In this document: positions 1-10,200 of the stretch, piece by piece
How the letters are laid out: the number at the start of each line of letters is the position of its first letter
How positions within the stretch are numbered: the first letter of the stretch is position 1
NCBI GenBank assembly: GCA_965207335.1
Contig: OZ242267.1
Location: 1,550,001 to 1,614,000 of the forward strand
Length of the DNA: 64,000 nucleotides
Source of the DNA: G965207335 sp965207335
GTDB taxonomy: Bacteria; Pseudomonadota; Gammaproteobacteria; PS1; Pseudothioglobaceae
Direction of reading: 5' to 3'
Translations under genes and position numbers: made by a program
The notes under the pieces: generated by a model
What the model saw: the letters and a program-made list of their open reading frames with translations, nothing else
Told to the model about the DNA's origin: nothing
Database searches by the model: none

Positions 1-476
1 TTTTTAAAATTTTTATACATAGCATTATCAAATATGGGGTTGTTTTGTTGTCTATATATATTGGCTATTTTTTGTTTTCTAAGAATAATTCTACTACTTA
101 TCATAAGTGGAGTAAAATGACCTGTTAGGATAATTATGGCTTTATTTTTTGCCAGTGCTTGTTGTAGATATGCTAAATTAGTTATAGTATAAATTTTATC
201 TAAGCGTTTGTTAGACATATAAAAACAATTAGCAGTTGCAATAAAGCCTATAGCTAGACTATAAAAATGTTGTTTTAATAGATTTTCTTGTTGCTTATTA
301 GTATAATTTTTAAAGCATAATTTAATATTAGTTTGTGCTATTTTGCGTCTTTTAGCTAGCATTTTATATAGCACTTTTGCTAATATTTTAGCGATAAAAT
401 CCTGAGTATTAATACTTAATTTACTAATTATCCACATAAAAACTAGTATCAGGTATTTTGGATAATTTTTAACCAT
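1..476 (-). CDS. Lipid A biosynthesis acyltransferase, LpxL/HtrB family (partial)
   Basis: Reading the minus strand from the ATG at 476 gives about 158 residues of an open frame that runs off the left edge. The N-terminus has one hydrophobic segment, then the family pattern RRKIAQTNIKLCF, a GHF block and IYRQQNNPIFDNAM, matching the start of LpxL/LpxM-type inner-membrane acyltransferases, which add secondary acyl chains to lipid A. In the family the catalytic His is followed four residues later by Asp or Glu (HX4D/E); here the segment is GHFTPLM, with Met at the acidic position. The C-terminal part is outside the window. Family assignment is fairly secure; activity is uncertain. Confidence 0.75.
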   Translation of the reverse strand, partial: MVKNYPKYLILVFMWIISKLSINTQDFIAKILAKVLYKMLAKRRKIAQTNIKLCFKNYTNKQQENLLKQHFYSLAIGFIATANCFYMSNKRLDKIYTITNLAYLQQALAKNKAIIILTGHFTPLMISSRIILRKQKIANIYRQQNNPIFDNAMYKNFK

Positions 477-676
477 TAGTTAGTAATTATAAAATTAGCT
501 ATTTTACCTAATATTTAGACTGTTACACAAGCATACACAGTCCCACATAGTAATGTTATACATATTTTATATCTCAAACACCAATATTTGAATGAAAAAA
601 TATATTTATAAGTGCTGTTGTACACATAATGAGCATATTTTTACTTATTCTTTATATGGTGTAACAATCTCATATT

Positions 677-2506
677 ATGCCCTATATCAATAGTCAATTT
701 ATAGAAGATTTAATAGATAATGCTGATATTGTAGATGTAATCGGTAGGCGAGTACAACTTAAAAAAAAAGGCTCAAATTATATGGCTTGTTGCCCCTTTC
801 ATGACGAAAAAACCCCATCTTTTTCAGTAAGTGCCTCGAAACAATTATTCAAATGTTTTGGTTGCGGTGTAGCAGGAGGTGCATTAAAGTTTATTGAAAA
901 ATACGACCACTTAGATTTTATACAAAGTATTGAACAACTTGCAAAAGAGTTGGGGCTAAGTGTAATTTATGACAAGCAAAATAAAGATGCTATTCAAAAA
1001 CAACAAATCAGCCAACAATATAAAGAATTAATGGCTGATGTTAATAAGCATTATAGCTCACAACTTAGAACCAACAGCGTTAAAAATAAGGTTATTGATT
1101 ATCTAAAAATAAGAAAAATAAGTGGCGTTATTGCAAAAAGATTTCAATTAGGATTTGCCCCACCAGATAAGCAATTATTAATTAAAAACTTCCCAGATAA
1201 AGAAAAATTATTGTTATTATTAGGTTTAATAGGCGAAAGTGACAAAGGTAGTGGTTATTATCAAAGATTTCGTGATAGGTTAATGTTTCCTATTCATAAT
1301 AATAAAGGTGATATTATTGCATTTGGTGCTAGGGCTTTAAGTAAGAATGCAAAGCCTAAATATCTAAATTCTCCAGAAACACCTATTTTTAACAAAGGCA
1401 AGGAATTATACGGCTTGTATCACTGTCGTGAATACAGCAAAGATATAGATTATATTCTAGTAGTAGAGGGCTATATGGATGTAATTAGCTTGCATCAACA
1501 CGGTATAACTACTGTGGTAGCTGCATTAGGTACGGCTACTTCTTATATGCATTTAGATAATTTAGTAAAAATAACCAAAAAAATCGTATTTTGCTTTGAT
1601 GGTGATAGTGCTGGTAAAAAAGCTGCTTGGCGTGCATTAAATATAACTCTTGACTGGATAAAAAAAGGCGTTAATATTAATTTTTTATTTCTCCCAGATA
1701 ACGAAGACCCAGACACTCTTATACAAAAAGAAGGCAAAAAAGCATTTACAACAAGAATTAATTCTGCAAAAACTATATCTGACTATCTGTTTGAGGGTTT
1801 AAAAGAGCGGGTAAATTTCAATACCATAGAGGGCAAAACCAGTTTTATTGAAAATTCTCTGGATAAAATTATCAGCGTTAATTACGATATATATCAGCAA
1901 CAATTATTAATAAAACTAGCAGAGTTAGTCAAACAAGATATTGAGCAAATCACAAGTTTATTTAAGGAAAAACAAGCCAAAATTAATAATAAAAATAATA
2001 TTAATACTATTGTGGAAAATAATTATACAGGGCCAGATTATCCATCTTATTTATTTGATAATAACGATAAAGCAGTAATAGATAATGTTCATGTACCGCA
2101 AAAGAATACTTTTTCTAAAAATTTAGAGAAAATGATTTTATTATTGGCTAATTACCCAAATATTGCTAACGATATAAATGAAAAACAACTAATACAAATT
2201 AAAAAATTTGATAATGCTGGGCTATTTAATGAGTTAATAAATAGTTTACAATTAGATGAAGAGTTGAATAATATTTTAGTGAGGTTTAAAAACAAAGATT
2301 TTTTTGCAGAATTAAATGATATTATTAAAAAAGGCAAGTTAACTATTCAAAATGAAGTATCAGCAAAAAGCGAATTTATAGAGACAATTAGCATAGAATA
2401 TAAAAGTTTTTTAAGAAAAAAAATAAATACACTAAACAAAAATGTAAGTAAAAGCCATAAAGAAGAAGAAAAATTAATCAATCTTATTAAACAATTACAG
2501 AGTTGA
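677..2506 (+). CDS. dnaG: DNA primase DnaG
   Basis: Replicative primase that makes RNA primers for DnaB-driven replication. The 609-residue product has the usual bacterial length. The N-terminal CHC2 zinc finger is visible (Cys39, His42, Cys60, Cys63 around CCPFHDEKTPSFS). The Toprim catalytic core follows, with VVEGYMD near residue 263 and FDGDSAG near 307. The C-terminal third is the low-complexity DnaB-interacting region. The start at 677 gives the conserved N-terminus just before FIEDLIDNADIVDVI; I see no good Shine-Dalgarno. rpsO and prfB follow on the same strand, replacing the rpsU-dnaG-rpoD order of E. coli. Confidence 0.97.
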   Translation: MPYINSQFIEDLIDNADIVDVIGRRVQLKKKGSNYMACCPFHDEKTPSFSVSASKQLFKCFGCGVAGGALKFIEKYDHLDFIQSIEQLAKELGLSVIYDKQNKDAIQKQQISQQYKELMADVNKHYSSQLRTNSVKNKVIDYLKIRKISGVIAKRFQLGFAPPDKQLLIKNFPDKEKLLLLLGLIGESDKGSGYYQRFRDRLMFPIHNNKGDIIAFGARALSKNAKPKYLNSPETPIFNKGKELYGLYHCREYSKDIDYILVVEGYMDVISLHQHGITTVVAALGTATSYMHLDNLVKITKKIVFCFDGDSAGKKAAWRALNITLDWIKKGVNINFLFLPDNEDPDTLIQKEGKKAFTTRINSAKTISDYLFEGLKERVNFNTIEGKTSFIENSLDKIISVNYDIYQQQLLIKLAELVKQDIEQITSLFKEKQAKINNKNNINTIVENNYTGPDYPSYLFDNNDKAVIDNVHVPQKNTFSKNLEKMILLLANYPNIANDINEKQLIQIKKFDNAGLFNELINSLQLDEELNNILVRFKNKDFFAELNDIIKKGKLTIQNEVSAKSEFIETISIEYKSFLRKKINTLNKNVSKSHKEEEKLINLIKQLQS

Positions 2507-2508
2507 TA

Positions 2509-2517
2509 TGTTATAAT
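2509..2517 (+). promoter_or_regulatory. Extended -10 promoter for rpsO
   Basis: TG-T-TATAAT lies immediately after the dnaG stop and 30 bases before rpsO. It is a perfect -10 hexamer with a TGn extension; no convincing -35 is seen. Inferred to drive rpsO independently of dnaG. Confidence 0.45.
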
Positions 2518-2547
2518 AGACGATTATTTTTTAGGTATTATTAATTT

Positions 2548-2817
2548 ATGTCTTTATCTACACAGCAAAAACAAGAAGTTATTACCAACTATAAGATTAA
2601 TGATAATGACACGGGTTCAGCGGATGTTCAAGTGGCATTATTAACCACTAGAATTAAAGAATTAACCAATCACTTTAAAACTCACAAAAAGGACAAACAT
2701 TCAAGAAGGGGTTTATTACACATGGTAAATCAACGCAAAAAATTACTAAACTACCTAAAAGACAATAATGTTAGTCGTTATGTTGAATTGATATCTAAAT
2801 TAGGCTTAAGAAAATAA
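2548..2817 (+). CDS. rpsO: Ribosomal protein S15
   Basis: 89 residues, exactly the family length. It contains the S15 core GSADVQVALLTTRIKEL and the HSRRGLLHMVNQRKKLL block that contacts 16S rRNA helix 22 and, in E. coli, its own mRNA. It is a primary binder of the 30S platform. The gene sits between dnaG and prfB with its own extended -10 element, and nothing in the sequence is unusual. Confidence 0.98.
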   Translation: MSLSTQQKQEVITNYKINDNDTGSADVQVALLTTRIKELTNHFKTHKKDKHSRRGLLHMVNQRKKLLNYLKDNNVSRYVELISKLGLRK

Positions 2818-2863
2818 TTTAAATCATACCCTTAACAAGTAAAGCCCTATTTTAACTATGTAG

Positions 2864-2883
2864 GAATTGTCTTTTTACAATTC
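2864..2883 (+). other. Short perfect inverted repeat between rpsO and prfB
   Basis: GAATTGT - CTTTTT - ACAATTC: seven paired bases around a six-base loop. No T tract follows, so it is a weak candidate for an rpsO 3' end or processing hairpin. Confidence 0.35.
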
Positions 2884-2942
2884 AGCGGTAAGATTTGTAC
2901 TGCTACTATGCAACAAATCCATTGCCACTGTTAAATAAAATT

Positions 2943-4037
2943 ATGGAATTAGCCAGTATTTATCAAAATATCACTAATTTAACACAAAGAAATCAATTAT
3001 TAATTAAGCATTTTAATCTAGAAGATAAGAGTCAGCAATTAGAAGAGGTATTAAGAGAATTAGCAGAGCCAAGCGTATGGTCTAATACAGAAAAATTCCA
3101 AAAATTAAACCAAAAAAAAGCCCAATTAGAAAATATTTGTAACAATTTGACTAAGGTTCAAAGAGCATTAAATGATAGTAAAAGTTTATTAGAATTAGCA
3201 GAGTTAGAACAAGATGAGCAAATTATCAATAGTATAGTCGATGATTTAAAATCGGTTAGCAAAATTGTAGATAATTTAGAGTTTAAACAAATGTTTAATG
3301 GCAAATTAGATGCTAACTCTGCTTATTTAGATATTCAATCAGGTTCAGGAGGAACAGAAGCACAAGATTGGGCTGAAATGTTACTTAGAATGTATCTAAG
3401 ATGGGCAGAACAGCACAATTTTAAAACAACGCTAATGGAAGTTTCACAAGGCGAGGTAGCAGGTATTAAATCTGCCACTATTCATATTGATGGAGAATAT
3501 GCTTTTGGTTGGCTTCATTCTGAGGCAGGTATTCATCGCTTAGTGCGTAAATCGCCATTTAATGCTAATGGCAAACGCCATACCTCGTTTGCATCAATAT
3601 TTGTATCGCCAGAAATTAACAATGATATAGCAATAGATATTAATCCAGCAGACTTAAGAATAGATACTTATAGAGCAAGCGGTGCTGGAGGGCAACATGT
3701 AAATAAAACAGAATCTGCTGTTAGAATTACCCATATACCAAGCAATACAGTAGTTCAATGTCAAGATGGTAGAAGCCAGCATAGTAATAAAGAAAAAGCT
3801 ATGAAGCAATTACATTCTAAATTATACGAGTTAGAAATACATAAAAAAAATAGCGAAAAACAAGCAGTAGAGCAAACTAAATCTAATATTAGTTGGGGGC
3901 AACAAATACGCTCTTATGTGCTAGACCAATCACGAATTAAAGACCTACGAACTAATATTGAAAACTTTAATACTCAAGAAGTTCTAGACGGTAACTTAGA
4001 TAACTTTATCAAAGCAAGCTTAAGGGCAGGATATTAG
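2943..4037 (+). CDS. prfB: Peptide chain release factor 2
   Basis: Class I release factor reading UGA and UAA. 364 residues from the ATG at 2943, against 365 in E. coli. I chose this ATG because the residues encoded upstream of it in the same frame have no family resemblance, whereas MELASIYQNITNL aligns with the RF2 N-terminus. The stop-codon-recognition tripeptide SPF is at about 203-205 and the catalytic GGQ at 249-251 (GAGGQHVNKTESAVR). The frame is continuous: the in-frame UGA and programmed +1 frameshift site near codon 25 of many RF2 genes is absent, so UGA-dependent autoregulation is not possible here. Confidence 0.96.
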   Translation: MELASIYQNITNLTQRNQLLIKHFNLEDKSQQLEEVLRELAEPSVWSNTEKFQKLNQKKAQLENICNNLTKVQRALNDSKSLLELAELEQDEQIINSIVDDLKSVSKIVDNLEFKQMFNGKLDANSAYLDIQSGSGGTEAQDWAEMLLRMYLRWAEQHNFKTTLMEVSQGEVAGIKSATIHIDGEYAFGWLHSEAGIHRLVRKSPFNANGKRHTSFASIFVSPEINNDIAIDINPADLRIDTYRASGAGGQHVNKTESAVRITHIPSNTVVQCQDGRSQHSNKEKAMKQLHSKLYELEIHKKNSEKQAVEQTKSNISWGQQIRSYVLDQSRIKDLRTNIENFNTQEVLDGNLDNFIKASLRAGY

Positions 4038-4153
4038 CTACTTTAATAATGTGTTTTTAATTCAAAATAATACTATGCACTAACTGGCATGTAACAGTAG
4101 TTTTGTCTAATATGGTAGCATATAAGATATAAAGTTAATTTATAATTTACTAC

Positions 4154-4181
4154 TTGACTTTATGTAAATTATTGATATAAT
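4154..4181 (+). promoter_or_regulatory. Sigma-70 type promoter of the giant repeat protein gene
   Basis: TTGACT at 4154-4159, a 16-base spacer and TATAAT at 4176-4181, 62 bases before the ATG. It is the best consensus promoter in this part of the window and implies the long gene is transcribed on its own. Confidence 0.7.
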
Positions 4182-4243
4182 AATCGTGCTGTAAAATAAA
4201 ACTAAAAATACTTGTAAGTTATTCCTGTCTTATAGACAAAATT

Positions 4244-7200
4244 ATGTTAAAAACAATCAAAATATTACTAACATTTTTATTTTTATCAATATCAAGTATA
4301 CTTTATGCACAATCTCTTAGTATTGCTAGTAGCAGTACAATATCAGCTAACACAGTAGCAACTTCAACTATAATATTTAGTGCCGATATTGAGCCAATTA
4401 GTGTTATCAACCAAGGTTCTATAACACTTAGTGGTGGCACAGCTCAGGCAAGCACTACTGCTAGTAATACTATAACAGTTGTCTATGCTGTTTCACCTAG
4501 TAGTACTTACATAGTTACCATACCAGCAAGTATTGTTTTTTCTACAAGCAGTGCAACACCATCTGATGCTGGTACTATTACTTTTACTACCAACAGAGCC
4601 CCAACATTTACTAGCACTGCAATAACCAGTGTAAATGAAGATGTCCTTTATACTTATACTGCCACAGCTACAGATGATGATGGTGATAGTCTAACTCTAG
4701 CCGCAGCTACACTACCTAGTTGGTTGACTTTTACTACCACAACAGGTGTTTTATCAGGCACACCTGCTAATAGCGATGTTGGCAGTGTTAATGTTACTTT
4801 AACCGTAACAGATGGCACAGTATTTGCTACTCAATCATTTACTATTACTGTTACTAATACCAACGATGTCCCAACATTTACTAGCACTGCAATAACCAGT
4901 GTAAATGAAGATGTCCTTTATACTTATACTGCCACAGCTACAGATGATGATGGCGATAGTCTAACTCTAGCCGCAGCTACACTACCTAGTTGGTTGTCTT
5001 TTACTACCACAACAGGTGTTTTATCAGGCACACCTGCTAATAGCGATGTTGGCAGTGTTAATGTTACTTTAACCGTAACAGATGGCACAGTATTTGCTAC
5101 TCAATCATTTACTATTACTGTTACTAATACCAACGATGCCCCAACATTTACTAGCACTGCAATAACCAGTGTAAATGAAGATGTCCTTTATACTTATACT
5201 GCCACAGCTACAGATGATGATGGCGATAGTCTAACTCTAGCCGCAGCTACACTACCTAGTTGGTTGTCTTTTACTACCACAACAGGTGTTTTATCAGGCA
5301 CACCTGCTAATAGCGATGTTGGCAGTGTTAATGTTACTTTAACCGTAACAGATGGCACAGTATTTGCTACTCAATCATTTACTATTACTGTTACTAATAC
5401 CAACGATGCCCCAACATTTACTAGCACTGCAATAACCAGTGTAAATGAAGATGTCCTTTATACTTATACTGCCACAGCTACAGATGATGATGGTGATAGT
5501 CTAACTCTAGCCGCAGCTACAGGTGTTTTATCAGGCACACCTGCTACGATGTTGGCTAAGTTACTTTGTAACAGATGGCACAGTACTTTTACTAATACCA
5601 CAACAGGTGTTTTATCAGGCACACCTGCTAATCAGGCACACGATGTTGGCAGTGTTAATGTTACTTTAACCGTAACAGATGGCACAGTATTTGCTACTCA
5701 ATCATTTACTATTGTTGTTACTAATACCAACGATGTCCCAACATTTACTAGCACTGCAATAACCAGTGTAAATGAAGATGTCCTTTATACTTATACTGCC
5801 ACAGCTACAGATGATGATGGTGATAGTCTAACTCTAGCCGCAGCTACACTACCTAGTTGGTTGACTTTTACTACCACAACAGGTGTTTTATCAGGCACAC
5901 CTGCTAATAGCGATGTTGGCAGTGTTAATATTACTTTAACCGTAACAGATGGCACAGTATTTGCTACTCAATCATTTACTATTGTTGTTACTAATACCAA
6001 CGATGCTCCAACATTTACTAGTAGCCCAATATTATCTGCTACTCAAAATATGGCATATACTTATACTGCCACAGCTACAGATATTGATACAAACGATGTC
6101 TTAACACTAAGTATTGCTAGTAGCACTCAAAGTGGCTGGTTAAGTTTTAATACCACAACAGGTGTTTTATCAGGCACACCTGCTAATAGCGATGTTGGCA
6201 GTGTTAATATTACTTTAACCGTAACAGATGGCACAGTATTTGCTACTCAATCATTTACTATTGTTGTTACTAATATCAACGATGCCCCAACATTTACTAG
6301 CACTGCAATAACCAGTGTAAATGAAGATGTCCTTTATACTTATACTGCCACAGCTACAGATGATGATGGTGATAGTCTAACTCTAGCCGCAGCTACACTA
6401 CCTAGTTGGTTGACTTTTACTACCACAACAGGTGTTTTATCAGGCACACCTGCTAATAGCGATGTTGGCAGTGTTAATATTACTTTAACCGTAACAGATG
6501 GCACAGTATTTGCTACTCAATCATTTACTATTGTTGTTACTAATACCAACGATGCCCCAACATTTACTAGCACTGCAATAACCAGTGTAAATGAAGATGT
6601 CCTTTATACTTATACTGCCACAGCTACAGATGATGATGGTGATAGTCTAACTCTAGCCGCAGCTACACTACCTAGTTGGTTGACTTTTACTACCACAACA
6701 GGTGTTTTATCAGGCACACCTGCTAATAGCGATGTTGGCAGTGTTAATGTTACTTTAACCGTAACAGATGGCACAGTATTTGCTACTCAATCATTTACTA
6801 TTACTGTTACTAATACCAACGATGCCCCAACATTTACTAGCACTGCAATAACCAGTGTAAATGAAGATGTCCTTTATACTTATACTGCCACAGCTACAGA
6901 TGATGATGGCGATAGTCTAACTCTAGCCGCAGCTACACTACCTAGTTGGTTGTCTTTTACTACCACAACAGGTGTTTTATCAGGCACACCTGCTAATAAC
7001 GATGTTGGCAGTGTTAATGTTACTTTAACCGTAACAGATGGCACAGTATTTGCTACTCAATCATTTACTATTATTGTTACTAATACAAATGATACTCCTT
7101 TTGGTGTTGCCGATATAATAAGTGTTGACGAAGACTCAGGCACTAACACTATATCAGTACTTGATAATGATAGTGATCCAGACCTTGATACCCTAAGTAT

Positions 7201-10200
7201 TACTAATTTAGTAGTAGGTAATAGCAATATAACAGCAGTTGTAAGTGGCACTGTAATTGCCTTTAGTCCTGCTAATAACTTTAATGGTAGTGCCACCTTA
7301 ACCTATACCCCTAATGATGGTTTTATAGATGGTAATATAACAACAGTTACTATTACTGTTAATAATGTTGATGATATAGGTGTATTAACCTTTAATACTC
7401 CAAATGCTGCAACTCAAGGTATAGAATTACTTGTTACTGTAAGTGATATTGATGGTGCAGATGATGGTGAAGACGGTATTGTTTTTGTTTGGACTCGTAG
7501 TGATGGTACAGAGGTGCGTAATGTCCTTAAAAATGCAGGAATAATTGATGATGGTTATACTCCAACCCAAGAAGATGTTAGTTATACTTTAATAGTAACT
7601 ATTTCTTATACTGATGATACAGAAATATTTTATAGTACTGGCATAATATTTGCTACTAGTAGTATTGTTGTTAATATCAACGATGCTCCAACATTTACTA
7701 GTAGCCCAATATTATCTGCTACTCAAAATATGGCATATACTTATACTGTCACAGCTACAGATATTGATACAAACGATGTCTTAACACTAAGTATTGCTAG
7801 TAGCACTCAAAGTGGCTGGTTAAGTTTTAATACCACAACAGGTGTTTTATCAGGCACACCTACTAATAGCGATGTTGGCAGTGTTGATGTCACTATTACT
7901 GTTGCCGATACAGCTGGTGCAACCGATACTCAAATATTTACTATTGATGCTACTAATACTAACGATGCCCCAACATTTACTAGTAGCCCAATATTATCTG
8001 CTACTCAAAATATGGCATATACTTATACTGCCACAGCTACAGATATTGATACAAACGATGTCTTAACACTAAGTATTGCTAGTAGCACTCAAAGTGGCTG
8101 GTTAAGTTTTAATACCACAACAGGTGTTTTATCAGGCACACCTACTAATAGCGATGTTGGCACTGTTAATGTCACTATTACTGTTGCCGATACAGCTGGT
8201 GCAATTGATACTCAAATATTTACTATTACTGTTAATAATATCAACGATGCCCCAACATTTACTAGTAGCCCAATATTATCTGCTACTCAAAATATGGCAT
8301 ATACTTATACTGCCACAGCTACAGATATTGATACAAACGATGTCTTAACACTAAGTATTGCTAGTAGCACTCAAAGTGGCTGGTTAAGTTTTAATACCAC
8401 AACAGGTGTTTTATCAGGCACACCTACTAATAGCGATGTTGGCACTGTTAATGTCACTATTACTGTTACAGCTGGTGCAATTGATACTCAAATATTTACT
8501 ATTACTGTTAATAATATCAACGATGCCCCAACATTTACTAGTAGCCCAATATTATCTGCTACTCAAAATATGGCATATACTTATACTGCCACAGCTACAG
8601 ATATTGATACAAACGATGTCTTAACACTAAGTATTGCTAGTAGCACTCAAAGTGGCTGGTTAAGTTTTAATACCACAACAGGTGTTTTATCAGGCACACC
8701 TACTAATAGCGATGTTGGCACTGTTAATGTCACTATTACTGTTGCCGATACAGCTGGTGCAACCGATACTCAAATATTTACTATTGATGCTACTAATACT
8801 AACGATGCCCCAACATTTACTAGTAGCCCAATATTATCTGCTACTCAAAATATGGCATATACTTATACTGCCACAGCTACAGATATTGATACAAACGATG
8901 TCTTAACACTAAGTATTGCTAGTAGCACTCAAAGTGGCTGGTTAAGTTTTAATACCACAACAGGTGTTTTATCAGGCACACCTACTAATAGCGATGTTGG
9001 CACTGTTAATGTCACTATTACTGTTGCCGATACAGCTGGTGCAACCGATACTCAAATATTTACTATTGATGCTACTAATACTAACGATGCCCCAACATTT
9101 ACTAGTAGCCCAATATTATCTGCTACTCAAAATATGGCATATACTTATACTGCCACAGCTACAGATATTGATACAAACGATGTCTTAACACTAAGTATTG
9201 CTAGTAGCACTCAAAGTGGCTGGTTAAGTTTTAATACCACAACAGGTGTTTTATCAGGCACACCTACTAATAGCGATGTTGGCACTGTTAATGTCACTAT
9301 TACTGTTGCCGATACAGCTGGTGCAACCGATACTCAAATATTTACTATTGATGCTACTAATACTAACGATGCCCCAACATTTACTAGTAGCCCAATATTA
9401 TCTGCTACTCAAAATATGGCATATACTTATACTGCCACAGCTACAGATATTGATACAAACGATGTCTTAACACTAAGTATTGCTAGTAGCACTCAAAGTG
9501 GCTGGTTAAGTTTTAATACCACAACAGGTGTTTTATCAGGCACACCTACTAATAGCGATGTTGGCACTGTTAATGTCACTATTACTGTTGCCGATACAGC
9601 TGGTGCAACCGATACTCAAATATTTACTATTGATGCTACTAATACTAACGATGCTCCAACATTTACTAGTAGCCCAATATTATCTGCTACTCAAAATATG
9701 GCATATACTTATACTGCCACAGCTACAGACATTGATACAAACGATGTCTTAACACTAAGTATTGCTAGTAGCACTCAAAGTGGCTGGTTGAGCTTTGCTA
9801 CCACAACAGGTGTTTTATCAGGCACACCTACTAATAGCGATGTTGGCACTGTTAATGTCACTATTACTGTTGCCGATACAGCTGGTGCAATTGATACTCA
9901 AATATTTACTATTACTGTTAATAATATCAACGATGCCCCAACATTTACTAGTAGCCCAATATTATCTGCTACTCAAAATATGGCATATACTTATACTGCC
10001 ACAGCTACAGATATTGATACAAACGATGTCTTAACACTAAGTATTGCTAGTAGCACTCAAAGTGGCTGGTTAAGTTTTAATACCACAACAGGTGTTTTAT
10101 CAGGCACACCTACTAATAGCGATGTTGGCACTGTTAATGTCACTATTACTGTTGCCGATACAGCTGGTGCAATTGATACTCAAATATTTACTATTACTGT

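Noticed and set aside
2895..2942. Upstream ATG of prfB adding 16 residues
   Set aside because: The extra residues (MYCYYATNP...) have no family match and no ribosome-binding site; the ATG at 2943 gives the expected RF2 length.
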